Shown here: piece by piece, positions 1 through 8,809 of the stretch
How positions within the stretch are numbered: the stretch's first letter is position 1
Layout of the letters: every line of letters starts with the position of its first letter
Source: an uncultured Bacteroidales bacterium
GTDB taxonomy: Bacteria > Bacteroidota > Bacteroidia > Bacteroidales > Bacteroidaceae
Assembly: GCA_902799685.1 (NCBI GenBank)
Contig: CADCBO010000004.1
Coordinates: 145,867-209,866, forward strand
Length of the DNA stretch: 64,000 nt
Direction: 5' to 3'
The notes under the pieces: generated by a model
Told to the model about the DNA's origin: nothing
The model's input: the letters and a program-made list of their open reading frames with translations, nothing else
The model's database searches: none
Translations under genes and position numbers: made by a program

Positions 1-34
1 AATTAGATTTACCTTATATTAAAAACATGTCAGA

Positions 35-1258
35 ATGAGCAATAATCCTAAAACTAAAAAGAACACCGTGGCATTGGCCATGGTATTCAGTCTGTTCTTT
101 CTCTGGGCCATCAGCAATAACCTGCTGTCACCCGTAGTGAACAAGATGATGTCACTGTTCAACATAAACCAGGCACGCGCCGAGTTTGTGGAGACATCAT
201 ACTGGTTTGCCTATTTCCTGTTCCCCATCCCCATTGCCATGTTCATGAAGCGTTACAGCTACAAGGCAGGCATAGTGCTGGGACTAGTAATATCGGCCGT
301 GGGCGGACTGCTTTTCATACCCGTAACGTCACTCCACAGTTTCCCGCTCTACCTGTGCGCCTTCTTTATAGTGGCCATAGGCATGTGTTTCCTGGAGACC
401 GCAGCAAATCCCTACGTGACAGAACTGGGTGATCCCGCCACAGCACCGCGCCGTCTTAATCTGGCACAGGCTTTCAACGGACTGGGCGCTTTCATTGCCG
501 CCATGTTCCTGAGCAAGCTGATACTTATAGACGATGCGGCAACAAACACCCTTCCGGATGCCGAGATCCACAACTTCAAGCTCACATACGCCATATTTGG
601 AATTGTTCTTATTGTGATAGCGCTGGTTATGAGTTTTACCAAACTGCCGCGCATAGAGGTTGAGGACAATGACACCGATAACAGCAAACTAATATCGTTC
701 CATGTACTCAAACGCCGCCATCTGCGCAACGGCGTGATAGCACAGTTCTTCTACAACGGAGGCCAGACTGCGGTGAACAGCCTGTTCATAGTCTATTGCG
801 TCAAGTATGCAGGACTTACACATGACAAGGCCACAACCCTGTTTGGTTTCTACATGCTGGCATTCCTGCTGGGCCGTTGGATAGGCGCATGGCTCATGGG
901 CAAGTTCCAGCCCAAGAACATGCTTGTGGTTTACGGACTGGCCAATGTAATACTGTGCGCAGTCATCTGTTTTTCAGAGGGTATGACAGCCATATACGCC
1001 ATGATGGGCATATCGTTCTTTATGTCAATCATGTACCCCACCCAGTTCTCGCTGGCACTGACTGACCTTAAGGGTGAGACCAAGAGCGGATCGGCATTCC
1101 TGGTAATGGCCATTGTGGGTAACTCCATACTGCCGCTGCTAACCGCCAAGTTCCAGGTATCACTCACATCAAACCATGAGCTGGCATATATCATCCCGCT
1201 TATCTGCTTTGCGGTATGCGCATGGTACGGATGGAAAGGACACGTAGTAAAAGATTAA
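35..1258 (+). CDS. FucP-like MFS sugar permease
   Basis: A 407-residue major facilitator superfamily permease of the FucP branch (sugar:proton symport, inner membrane). About twelve hydrophobic segments span residues 12 to the C-terminus. The opening segment with FFLWAISNNLLSPV (21-34) and the segment with FLETAANPYVTELGD (about 118-132) are typical of fucose/glucose/galactose porters of this family. The length matches the family. An earlier ATG eight bases upstream stops after three codons, so this start is preferred. The stop lies 4 nt before the zinc dehydrogenase, so the two are probably co-transcribed as the end of a sugar-use operon whose front is outside the window. The exact sugar (fucose, rhamnose, galactose or a sugar acid) cannot be told from sequence. 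Confidence 0.9.
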   Translation: MSNNPKTKKNTVALAMVFSLFFLWAISNNLLSPVVNKMMSLFNINQARAEFVETSYWFAYFLFPIPIAMFMKRYSYKAGIVLGLVISAVGGLLFIPVTSLHSFPLYLCAFFIVAIGMCFLETAANPYVTELGDPATAPRRLNLAQAFNGLGAFIAAMFLSKLILIDDAATNTLPDAEIHNFKLTYAIFGIVLIVIALVMSFTKLPRIEVEDNDTDNSKLISFHVLKRRHLRNGVIAQFFYNGGQTAVNSLFIVYCVKYAGLTHDKATTLFGFYMLAFLLGRWIGAWLMGKFQPKNMLVVYGLANVILCAVICFSEGMTAIYAMMGISFFMSIMYPTQFSLALTDLKGETKSGSAFLVMAIVGNSILPLLTAKFQVSLTSNHELAYIIPLICFAVCAWYGWKGHVVKD

Positions 1259-1262
1259 TATA

Positions 1263-2282
1263 ATGAGACAGATTAGGATTCCCGCACAGGGAGAGATGAT
1301 AGTAGAGGAGGCACAAAAGCCACAGGCCGGTGCCGGTGAGGTGCTTCTTAAGATAGGATATGTAGGGTTTTGCGGATCGGACCTGAATACTTTCCTGGGC
1401 CGTAACCTGATGGCCAAAGAGGCTGTAATCCCAGGCCACGAGATTGGCGCAACTATTGAGAGCGTAGGTTCCGGAGTACCGGAGTTCCTTTCACCAGGAA
1501 TGACTGTAACGGTCAATCCCTACACCAATTGCGGACACTGCGCCGCCTGCCGTTCCGGCCACCCCAACGCCTGTGAGTTCAATGAGACTCTGGGCGTGCA
1601 GCGTGACGGCGCCATGCGTGACTATATGGTACTCCCATGGCAGAAAATCATACCCGCTCCCGGCATAGCCTTGCGTGACTGTGCCCTGATAGAACCCATG
1701 AGCGTAGGATTCCACGCAGTATCCCGCGCCAAGGTTACTGACTCCGACACAGTGCTGGTTTTCGGATGCGGAATGATAGGCGTAGGCGCAATAGTACGTG
1801 CATCACTGCGCGGAGCTACCGTCATTGCAGTAGACTTGGACAACGAGAAACTTGCGCTGGCCAAACGTCTTGGAGCATCCTACACCATCAACTCAAAGGA
1901 GCAGGACCTGCATGCAACTCTCACGGAACCCACCAACGGACTTGGTCCCACAGTAGTTGTTGAAGCAGTAGGCAGCGTACCCACATATCAGGCAGCAATA
2001 GATGAGGTCGCATTCTCAGGCCGCGTAGTCTGCATAGGCTACTCCAAAAATGATGTAACCTTCCACACCGGCCTGTTCGTAAAAAAAGAGATAAACATCC
2101 ACGGTTCCCGCAATGCCCTGCCATCAGACTTCGAAGCAGTAATCCGCTACCTGCAACGTGGCACCTGCCCCAAAGACGAACTCATCTCTGCCGTTGTCAA
2201 GCCGAATCAGGCGTTGGATGCAATGAAAAAGTGGGTCGAAGCACCAGGAAAAGTCTTTAGAATCTTGGTAGACTTCAATTGA
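1263..2282 (+). CDS. Zinc-dependent medium-chain sugar/alcohol dehydrogenase
   Basis: A 339-residue cytoplasmic NAD(P)-dependent dehydrogenase of the zinc-type medium-chain family. Catalytic zinc ligands are visible as C37 (GFCGSD) and H59-E60 (GHE). The structural zinc site is the four cysteines C90, C93, C96 and C104. A Rossmann glycine motif (FGCGMIGVG) sits near residues 166-174. It follows the FucP-like permease by 4 nt, which suggests oxidation of a sugar acid or polyol from the imported sugar; related enzymes act on L-galactonate, L-gulonate or sorbitol-type substrates, so the substrate is an inference. The stop TGA lies inside the left arm of a long inverted repeat. Confidence 0.87.
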   Translation: MRQIRIPAQGEMIVEEAQKPQAGAGEVLLKIGYVGFCGSDLNTFLGRNLMAKEAVIPGHEIGATIESVGSGVPEFLSPGMTVTVNPYTNCGHCAACRSGHPNACEFNETLGVQRDGAMRDYMVLPWQKIIPAPGIALRDCALIEPMSVGFHAVSRAKVTDSDTVLVFGCGMIGVGAIVRASLRGATVIAVDLDNEKLALAKRLGASYTINSKEQDLHATLTEPTNGLGPTVVVEAVGSVPTYQAAIDEVAFSGRVVCIGYSKNDVTFHTGLFVKKEINIHGSRNALPSDFEAVIRYLQRGTCPKDELISAVVKPNQALDAMKKWVEAPGKVFRILVDFN

Positions 2283-2392
2283 GCCTGCTTCAAAATAGGC
2301 CATAGGGTCTCAGGGAGTCTCGCACCCACGCGCGACCAGTGGGAGGGCATTCTCCCTGAGACCCTATGGCCTATTTTGAAGTGGGCTCAATT
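2277..2392. repeat. Long inverted repeat covering both stop codons of a convergent gene pair
   Basis: Left arm 2277-2317 and right arm 2352-2392 are reverse complements over 41 bp with only two adjacent mismatches (2286-2287). The 34-nt loop holds a smaller hairpin, CCCAC (2325-2329) with GTGGG (2339-2343). Each arm begins with AATTGAG, and that TGA is the stop codon of the dehydrogenase on + and of the DUF349 gene on -. It could work as a bidirectional terminator, but the arms are much longer than needed and the T-run is short. A REP-like or other mobile palindrome is an alternative. Confidence 0.85.
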
Positions 2393-4240
2393 TTCACTAT
2401 CCTCAGCGTCGAGAGACTTTATCTGGGCAAGCAAATCATCTGCTTCCTGCTTGAGAGTCTCTATCTTGGCCTTAATGGCGTCCACAAAGCCGTTGCCGGC
2501 CTTGCTTGAGGCGTTCATGAAGCCCAGGTTGTTCTCATAGGTCTGGAGCTCTGCCTTCTTCTGCTCATACTGGCGCATCAACTTTTCACGCGGTGAGCCT
2601 GTCTCACGGGCGGCACCTCCACGCTGGGCCGGACGGCCGCGGCGAGTGCTTACCATGTTTGCAAAGGGCTCCATGGCAGCCTTGAACTGGGCCGCAATCT
2701 TGTCTTTCACCTTGAAGGGTACAAATCCTATGCCGTTCCACTCATCAACCAGTTGCTGGATGGCCTGGATATCATCATCGCTCAGGTTATCGGCATCAAA
2801 CTCCTTGAGCTTGGCCAAAATTTCCTTCTTGGCTGCAAGGTTGGTGTTCTCCTCACGTTTCTTTGATGAGGTGTTCTTGTCACGCTGCTCGTAGAAATAG
2901 TCACATGCACCAATAAAGCGCTTCCAGATTGAGTTGGTGTACTTTTTCTGAACGGGGCCAATCTCACGCCACTGTTTCTGGAGCTCTGCCATCTTATCGG
3001 CGGTCTCCTTCCAGTCTGTGCTCTCCTTCAGGGCCTCGGCCTGCTCACACAGGGCGGTCTTCTTCTCAAGGTTTGCAGTCATATCGGTCTTGGCCTGCTT
3101 GAAGAACTCACCCTTGCGGCTGAAGAAGGCATCACATGCGGCGCGGAAACGCTCAAAAATCTTCTGGTTCTGCTTGGCTGGAGCAAATCCTATGTCTTTC
3201 CACTTCTTCTGCAGGGCAAGCACCTCCTGGGTCTTGTCATTCCAACTCTGGAAAGTGGTAAGCTTGTCATATTCAATCCCCTCCAGAAGTTCGCAGATTA
3301 CGGTTTTCTGGTCCAGGTTCTCCTTCTCTTTCTCCTTAAGCTGCTCAAAATGCTGCTGGTGCCGCTTGTTTATCACTGTCGATGCGGCCTTGAACCTGTT
3401 CCAGATCTCTTCTCTTGATTCCTTAGACACCGGACCAGTCTCACGATACTCCTGATGCAGTTTCTGGAGCTTACGGAAGGCAGCCACGATATCGGGGTCA
3501 TCGGCCAGTTTCTCAGCCTCCTCACAGATGGCTATCTTGGCCTCCATGTTCTTCTTGAAATCATACTCGCGGAACTCGTTGTTCAGTTTCTGTATGTCAT
3601 AGAACTGCTCGGCATACTGCTGATATGATTTCCAAAGCTCATTTGCCTTATCGGCCGGAACCTCCTTTATCTCCTTCCACTCCTGAACCAGCGCCTTGAA
3701 CTCATTGTACGATGCACCTTCAGTATTGGCTTTCTCAATAAGAGCCTTGAAGCGGTCAAGCAGTTCCAGTTTCTTCTTGTAGTTCTCCTTCTGGACAATC
3801 TCAAGGGCCTCCTGAGCGGCGGCTTTCTTCTCCTTGATAATGTTCATAAGCTTACGGTACTGCTCCTCTATAGGGTCAGGTTCCGGCTTGAACTCCTCGG
3901 CTGTACCTCCGCCAGCCACGAATGCAGCTATCTGCTCATCCTGGGCAGCCCTCTGCAATTTGTAGAATGCCTGCTTTAGTGATTCCAACTCCGGACGCTT
4001 GGCTATGCTGATGTCGCCCACCATCTCCTGCAGGCGCTCAATTATACTCTCTCTTGTAAGGGCGGTTTCCTCCTGCGCAGCATCCTCCACGGCACTCTCC
4101 TGTTCGGCAGTCTCCTGAACGGGAGCCTCTTCCTCCTTCACTTCAGCCTCCTGCTGAGCGGGTGTCTGCTCTTCAACTACGGCAGCCTGCTCCTGGGGTT
4201 TCACCTCCTCTACAACATTATTCTTCTGTTCCTCTTCCAT
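2387..4240 (-). CDS. DUF349 repeat protein
   Basis: A 617-residue cytoplasmic protein. After an acidic, Glu/Gln-rich, probably disordered N-terminal tail (about 1-75) come several DUF349 repeats of roughly 70-75 residues, recognised by recurring patterns such as WKEIKEV, WKDIGFAP and WREIGPV followed by W/F-rich helices (SIWKRFIGACDYFYEQRD). The repeats are predicted to be mostly helical and coiled. A longer reading frame reaches 4285, but the start MEEEQ at 4240 is preferred because its acidic run is continuous with the rest. The last codons are GAA AAT TGA, with the stop inside the 2277-2392 inverted repeat. DUF349 proteins are common in Bacteroidota; their cellular role is not settled. Confidence 0.85.
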   Translation of the reverse strand: MEEEQKNNVVEEVKPQEQAAVVEEQTPAQQEAEVKEEEAPVQETAEQESAVEDAAQEETALTRESIIERLQEMVGDISIAKRPELESLKQAFYKLQRAAQDEQIAAFVAGGGTAEEFKPEPDPIEEQYRKLMNIIKEKKAAAQEALEIVQKENYKKKLELLDRFKALIEKANTEGASYNEFKALVQEWKEIKEVPADKANELWKSYQQYAEQFYDIQKLNNEFREYDFKKNMEAKIAICEEAEKLADDPDIVAAFRKLQKLHQEYRETGPVSKESREEIWNRFKAASTVINKRHQQHFEQLKEKEKENLDQKTVICELLEGIEYDKLTTFQSWNDKTQEVLALQKKWKDIGFAPAKQNQKIFERFRAACDAFFSRKGEFFKQAKTDMTANLEKKTALCEQAEALKESTDWKETADKMAELQKQWREIGPVQKKYTNSIWKRFIGACDYFYEQRDKNTSSKKREENTNLAAKKEILAKLKEFDADNLSDDDIQAIQQLVDEWNGIGFVPFKVKDKIAAQFKAAMEPFANMVSTRRGRPAQRGGAARETGSPREKLMRQYEQKKAELQTYENNLGFMNASSKAGNGFVDAIKAKIETLKQEADDLLAQIKSLDAEDSEN

Positions 4241-4273
4241 ATATCGGGAATGATTTACTTTGTTAATACCTTG

Positions 4274-4306
4274 CAAAAGATGCAAATAAAAACAATAATC
4301 CGCAAA
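4274..4306 (-). promoter_or_regulatory. Possible Bacteroidota promoter for the DUF349 gene
   Basis: On the minus strand TTTG (4303-4306) is followed after 21 nt by ATCTTTTG (4274-4281), one change from the TAnnTTTG consensus. It lies about 35 nt upstream of the chosen start at 4240, which supports that start over the longer one at 4285. Confidence 0.45.
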
Positions 4307-4339
4307 ACTCCTAATTTCCCGGCATTTTTCTGCGGGAGA

Positions 4340-5680
4340 TCATATAATCAGCGTGATCACCAGCATATAGATGCCCATGCCCAGAAGGTCATTGGTTATC
4401 TGCACAAAGGGGCCGGTGGCTATGGCGGGGTCTATGTGTATCTTCTCGAATATAAGCGGCAGCAGGGTTCCCCACAGGGTTCCTATCAGCACCAGCGCAA
4501 ACAGGCTTACGGGGACGGCGTATGTCACGATCTCGGCAAATCCGAACTGGTAAATGTTATAGCCCAGTACCAGAAGCGACAGCACTATAGCGTTGAGCAG
4601 TGCTACAGCGCTCTCCTTGAACACCTGTTTCCATATGTTTGACGTGTTGAGCGATCCGTTGGCAAGGCCCTGTACCACGATAGCCGATGACTGGGTCCCC
4701 ACGTTACCGCCCGTACCGCCAATTAGTGGAATGAACAGCAGCAATCCCACGTAACATTGAAGCGTAGGTTCAAACTTACCTAGAAGCATGGAGTTGAGAA
4801 TGCCGCCCAGCATGCCTATCAGCAGCCAAGGTATTCGTGCCCACATCTGGCGGAACACGCTGTCATCGGTCTCCACGTCGCTGGTAAGACCTGATGCCAT
4901 CTGGTAGTCATGCTCCTGTTGTTCACGCAACTCATCAATCACGTCATCTACGGTGATCTGACCCTGCAGGCGGCCTATGCTGTCTATTACGGGAACCGAT
5001 ACCAGGTTATACTTCTCTATCATCTGCACCACATCATCAATGGGAGTGTCAACCTTGGTGCTTATCACGTCCTCATCCATCACATATTTCACCTTTGAAA
5101 CCGATGGATTGGTTATCATCTTCTTGAGCGGGAACACGCCTTTCAGGCGGCCGTCATCATCGACCACATATACATTATATATATCGTCAAGATCCTCCGC
5201 CTGCTTGCGCATCTCCTGCAGGCACTCGGGCATGGACATGTTCTCATTAACCACCACCATCTCAGTGCCCATAAGTCCACCGGCAGTGTCCTCATCATAT
5301 TGCATCAGGTCAACGATATCGCTGGCCTGCTCTATATCGCCGATGTGGGCAAGCACCTCTTCCTGCTTATCCTCATCCAGATCCTGAATGATATCAACGG
5401 CATCATCAGTGTCCATGTTGTCGATGAACTTGCTGGCAATCAACTCTGAGGGGAGTTCATCAAGCAACCGCTTACGGTTGTCCTCATCCATCTCAACCAG
5501 CACATCGGCAGCCGTCTCGTTGTCCAACTGACGATATACCAGGCGGGCATCCTCAACGTCCAGCTCATCGCACAACTCGGCTATATCGGCGGGGTGCATA
5601 TCTTCAAGGATAACCTTCAGCTTGTCGGCATCCTTGTTCTCTATCACTTCAAGTATGTTATCCAGAAATTCCTTCTCCAT
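4340..5680 (-). CDS. mgtE: Magnesium transporter MgtE
   Basis: A 446-residue inner-membrane Mg2+ channel of the MgtE family, at the usual length. The order is an acidic N domain of MgtE repeats (about 1-130, with HPADIAELCDEL), then a pair of CBS domains (about 135-255, including PVIDSIGRLQGQITVDDVIDE), a connecting helix, and five membrane segments from about residue 285 onward containing GGNVGTQSSAIVVQGLA, typical of the pore. In known family members the cytoplasmic N and CBS domains sense Mg2+ and close the pore. The gene is downstream of rsmA on the same strand, with 67 nt between them. Confidence 0.95.
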   Translation of the reverse strand: MEKEFLDNILEVIENKDADKLKVILEDMHPADIAELCDELDVEDARLVYRQLDNETAADVLVEMDEDNRKRLLDELPSELIASKFIDNMDTDDAVDIIQDLDEDKQEEVLAHIGDIEQASDIVDLMQYDEDTAGGLMGTEMVVVNENMSMPECLQEMRKQAEDLDDIYNVYVVDDDGRLKGVFPLKKMITNPSVSKVKYVMDEDVISTKVDTPIDDVVQMIEKYNLVSVPVIDSIGRLQGQITVDDVIDELREQQEHDYQMASGLTSDVETDDSVFRQMWARIPWLLIGMLGGILNSMLLGKFEPTLQCYVGLLLFIPLIGGTGGNVGTQSSAIVVQGLANGSLNTSNIWKQVFKESAVALLNAIVLSLLVLGYNIYQFGFAEIVTYAVPVSLFALVLIGTLWGTLLPLIFEKIHIDPAIATGPFVQITNDLLGMGIYMLVITLII

Positions 5681-5747
5681 AGTTCTGAATATTGCGGCCC
5701 TGAAGCGGGGCCAGGTACATTTTTAGGTTTTTCTATCTCAACGGTGT

Positions 5748-6524
5748 TCAGGCCTTGCCTTCAACCATAAGAGTCAGTCTTATGAAGTCTTCAACTGACA
5801 GTTGTTCCGGGCGTTTGTCCAGGTAGGGGCAGTCCGCCGGTAGAGGAGAATCCTTCTCATAGACCTGACGAAGGGAGTTACGCAACATCTTGCGGCGCAT
5901 CCCGAACGTGGCTTTCACGATCTTGCGGAAAAGCGCCTCGCTGCACTCCAGCTGACGGCGGCTATTACGTCTTAAACGGATTACGCCGCTCTTGACCTTT
6001 GGAGGCGGGTCAAAGACGTTTTCATTTACGGTAAAGAGATATTCGGTGTCATACCACAATTGTAAGAACACGCTCAGTATGCCATAGTCCTTGTTGCCTG
6101 GACCGGAGCATATGCGCTGTGCCACCTCACGCTGCAGCATTCCCGTACAGCAAGGTATGAGTTCCTTATTATCCAGCATTTTGAAGAAAATCTGGCTGGA
6201 TATGTTGTAAGGATAGTTTCCGGTGAGTACGAACTGACGGCCGCCAAAAACCGCATTCAAGTCCATCTTGAGGAAATCGCCCTCAATCACGTCCAGTTCC
6301 GGACAGTTTTCATGCAGGTATGCAACAGACTCGTTGTCTATCTCAACAACCTTGAGTTCACGGTTTTTCTGACTTAGGAATTGTGTAAGAACCCCTGTAC
6401 CGGGTCCTATCTCAAGAATCGGAAGGTCGGCGCGAATATCAACAGTGCCGGCTATACGCTGAGCGATATCCATATCCCTCAGGAAATGTTGTCCTAATGC
6501 CTTTTTGGGTCTTACTGTCCGCAT
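5748..6524 (-). CDS. rsmA: 16S rRNA dimethyladenosine transferase RsmA (KsgA)
   Basis: A 258-residue SAM-dependent enzyme that dimethylates two adjacent adenines near the 3' end of 16S rRNA during small-subunit assembly. The N-terminus VRPKKALGQHFLRD is the family hallmark, followed by the SAM-binding ILEIGPGTGVLT and the catalytic motif NYPYNISS (NLPY type). An open frame continues upstream to 6653, but the start at 6524 (MRTVRPKK) fits the family and leaves a divergent promoter region toward the gene at 6660. It ends 67 nt before mgtE. Confidence 0.95.
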   Translation of the reverse strand: MRTVRPKKALGQHFLRDMDIAQRIAGTVDIRADLPILEIGPGTGVLTQFLSQKNRELKVVEIDNESVAYLHENCPELDVIEGDFLKMDLNAVFGGRQFVLTGNYPYNISSQIFFKMLDNKELIPCCTGMLQREVAQRICSGPGNKDYGILSVFLQLWYDTEYLFTVNENVFDPPPKVKSGVIRLRRNSRRQLECSEALFRKIVKATFGMRRKMLRNSLRQVYEKDSPLPADCPYLDKRPEQLSVEDFIRLTLMVEGKA

Positions 6525-6659
6525 CAACGTCGTCCATATAGAATATGTTTGGTTACTGAATCGCGAAAAATTGCTATCTTCGCGCATTGAATGCTGACCT
6601 CCCGCCGCACTCGCAGCGGCAAAGTTAGGCAAAATCATCCAAAGGGTGTACACTTTGTA

Positions 6660-7673
6660 ATGAAAAAGATAACCTCAACCACACTCAAGATAGCCATTCC
6701 GCTACTGATATCGGCAGTGGTGCTCTATTACACTTACCGAGACTATGATTTCAGTCAGTTCTGGACTGACCTGGGTAGCATAAAATGGGGCTGGCTCATT
6801 GCGGCACTATCATTCAGCGCCCTTGGACCGCTGTTCCGCGGACTGCGTTGGAACCTGCTGCTTGAACCCATCGGTTACGATGTACCCAAGAAAGATACTG
6901 TCCTGACAGTGTTCACAGGATATGCAGCAAACATAATCATACCACGTGTGGGCGAGATATGCCGTTGTGGTATGCTTGAGCAGAACGCCGGTGTGCCGTT
7001 CAGCAAAGGCTTGGGCACGCTGGTAGCCGAGCGTGTGGTCGATGCAGTGCTGCTGGGACTGATTGTAGTGGCCGGTATCTGTATTTCATGGAGTGAGTTC
7101 CAGCTGCTTCTTACGCCAACCGATGCCGACCTGGCTGCACCTGCCGTAGAAAGCATACCTCTGCTGCAAAGCCCAAAGTTCTGGTTCTGGACCATCGGAA
7201 TCATACTATTCATAGCCATCTGCTGGTGGGCTTGCGTAAAATTCCGCCTGTGGGACAAGGTAAAGAATTTTATCCAGGGATTCTGGGAGGGATTCATGTC
7301 ACTCAAACAGATTAAACGTCTGCCTTTGTTCCTGGTTTATTCCCTTGGTATCTGGCTATGCTACTACTTTGAACTCTATCTGGCATTCTATTGTCTGCCA
7401 TCTACCGCAGCCGTAGGCCCAATTGGCGGACTTGCATGTTTTGCCGCAAGCAGCGTAGCGGTACTGGTGCCCACCCCTAACGGAGCCGGCCCTTGGAACC
7501 TTGCGATAGTAAAGATGCTGGAGATATACGGTGCCAAGACAAATGAGGCGCAGATAATGTCATTCGTGCTTCATTTCTGCCAGACCATGATATATCTGCT
7601 ATGCGGATTCATAGCCTGGATTGTACTCAAGATAATTCACCGTGACGGCCGTAAAGCCTCCACCCTATCATAA
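6660..7673 (+). CDS. YbhN/UPF0104-type flippase-like integral membrane protein
   Basis: A 337-residue inner-membrane protein with about eight hydrophobic segments, resembling the transmembrane part of lysylphosphatidylglycerol synthase (YbhN/AglD-like family). Supporting marks are LISAVVLYYTYRDYDFSQFW at the N-terminus, the RGLRWNLLL motif after the second helix, an IIPRVGEICRCGML loop, and a conserved PTPNGAGPWN segment near the C-terminus. No catalytic synthetase domain is attached. Family members are linked to lipid or lipid-linked sugar movement, but no substrate can be assigned. The start at 6660 is chosen over the upstream frame because hydrophobicity begins there. meaB follows after 12 nt. 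Confidence 0.82.
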   Translation: MKKITSTTLKIAIPLLISAVVLYYTYRDYDFSQFWTDLGSIKWGWLIAALSFSALGPLFRGLRWNLLLEPIGYDVPKKDTVLTVFTGYAANIIIPRVGEICRCGMLEQNAGVPFSKGLGTLVAERVVDAVLLGLIVVAGICISWSEFQLLLTPTDADLAAPAVESIPLLQSPKFWFWTIGIILFIAICWWACVKFRLWDKVKNFIQGFWEGFMSLKQIKRLPLFLVYSLGIWLCYYFELYLAFYCLPSTAAVGPIGGLACFAASSVAVLVPTPNGAGPWNLAIVKMLEIYGAKTNEAQIMSFVLHFCQTMIYLLCGFIAWIVLKIIHRDGRKASTLS

Positions 7674-7685
7674 CCTGTCTGCGAT

Positions 7686-8777
7686 ATGGAACATCCCGAA
7701 AACAGCGATGAATACAAAGGACTGACCGTGAACAGCGGAGTCATCAGCCCGGGCTCAGTCAACCCCTACCTTAAGGGCCGCAAGATAAACCGCCCCACCC
7801 TGTCCGTACAGGATTATGTGGATGGAATAGTTAAGGGCAACGTGACCGTACTCAGTCAAGCGGTAACTCTGGTGGAAAGCTTAAGGCCGGAGCATCAGGC
7901 CATAGCACAAGAGGTAATAGAAAAGTGTCTTCCATACTCAGGCAACTCTGTACGCATAGGCATAAGCGGCGTTCCGGGTGCCGGCAAGAGCACATCGATA
8001 GATGCATTCGGTCTGCATGTACTCAAGGATGGAGGCAAGCTTGCCGTCCTGGCCATAGACCCCAGTTCGGAGCGCACCAAGGGCAGCATACTGGGCGACA
8101 AGACCCGCATGGAACGCCTGTCCGTGCATCCCAAGGCATTCATACGCCCCAGCCCGTCGGCAGGATCGTTGGGCGGAGTAGCCCGCAAGACCCGTGAGAC
8201 CATTGTGCTGTGCGAGGCCGCCGGCTTTGACAAGATTTTCGTTGAGACCGTAGGCGTGGGACAGAGCGAGACCGCAGTCCATTCAATGGTTGATTTCTTC
8301 CTTCTCATCCAGCTGGCCGGCACCGGCGATGAACTGCAAGGCATAAAGCGCGGCATAATGGAGATGGCCGACGGCATCATAATAAACAAGGCCGACGGTG
8401 ACAACGCTCCTAAAGCCGAGCTGGCAGCAAACTCGTTCCGCAACGCCCTGCACCTGTTCCCGCCATCTGAAAGCGGCTGGACACCCAAGGTACTTACCTA
8501 TTCCGGATTCTACGAGTATAGGATAAAAGAGGTATGGGACATGGTATGGGAGTACATTGATTTTGTAAAGAAGAACGGCTATTTCCAGTACCGCCGCAAC
8601 GAGCAGGCCAAATACTGGATGTATGAGACCATAAACGAATCCCTCAGGAACGGTTTTTATAATAACCCGGAAATATCGTCTCTTCTGAACGAATATGAAA
8701 CTCAGGTTCTTAGCGGCCAGCAAACCTCATTTGTTGCCGCACACCGGCTTCTGGACCTCTACTATTCCAGAAAATAG
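7686..8777 (+). CDS. meaB: MeaB/ArgK GTPase, methylmalonyl-CoA mutase chaperone
   Basis: A 363-residue G3E-family P-loop GTPase that in known systems protects and reloads B12-dependent methylmalonyl-CoA mutase. The Walker A motif is GVPGAGKSTSID, followed by the metal-binding segment LAVLAIDPSSERTKGSILGDKTRM, an ETVGVGQSE switch, and NKADGDN for base recognition. The length and the C-terminal helical extension fit MeaB rather than HypB or UreG. The mutase genes are not in this window, so the link to propionate/succinate metabolism rests on the family. It is probably co-transcribed with the preceding membrane protein. Confidence 0.92.
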   Translation: MEHPENSDEYKGLTVNSGVISPGSVNPYLKGRKINRPTLSVQDYVDGIVKGNVTVLSQAVTLVESLRPEHQAIAQEVIEKCLPYSGNSVRIGISGVPGAGKSTSIDAFGLHVLKDGGKLAVLAIDPSSERTKGSILGDKTRMERLSVHPKAFIRPSPSAGSLGGVARKTRETIVLCEAAGFDKIFVETVGVGQSETAVHSMVDFFLLIQLAGTGDELQGIKRGIMEMADGIIINKADGDNAPKAELAANSFRNALHLFPPSESGWTPKVLTYSGFYEYRIKEVWDMVWEYIDFVKKNGYFQYRRNEQAKYWMYETINESLRNGFYNNPEISSLLNEYETQVLSGQQTSFVAAHRLLDLYYSRK

Positions 8778-8809
8778 TACAAAATGGGGCTCAAAATCAC
8801 TCCTGGAGA

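Noticed and set aside
6525-6653. Longer N-terminus for RsmA
   Set aside because: The extra 43 residues have no match to the family; the conserved sequence begins right after the ATG at 6524.
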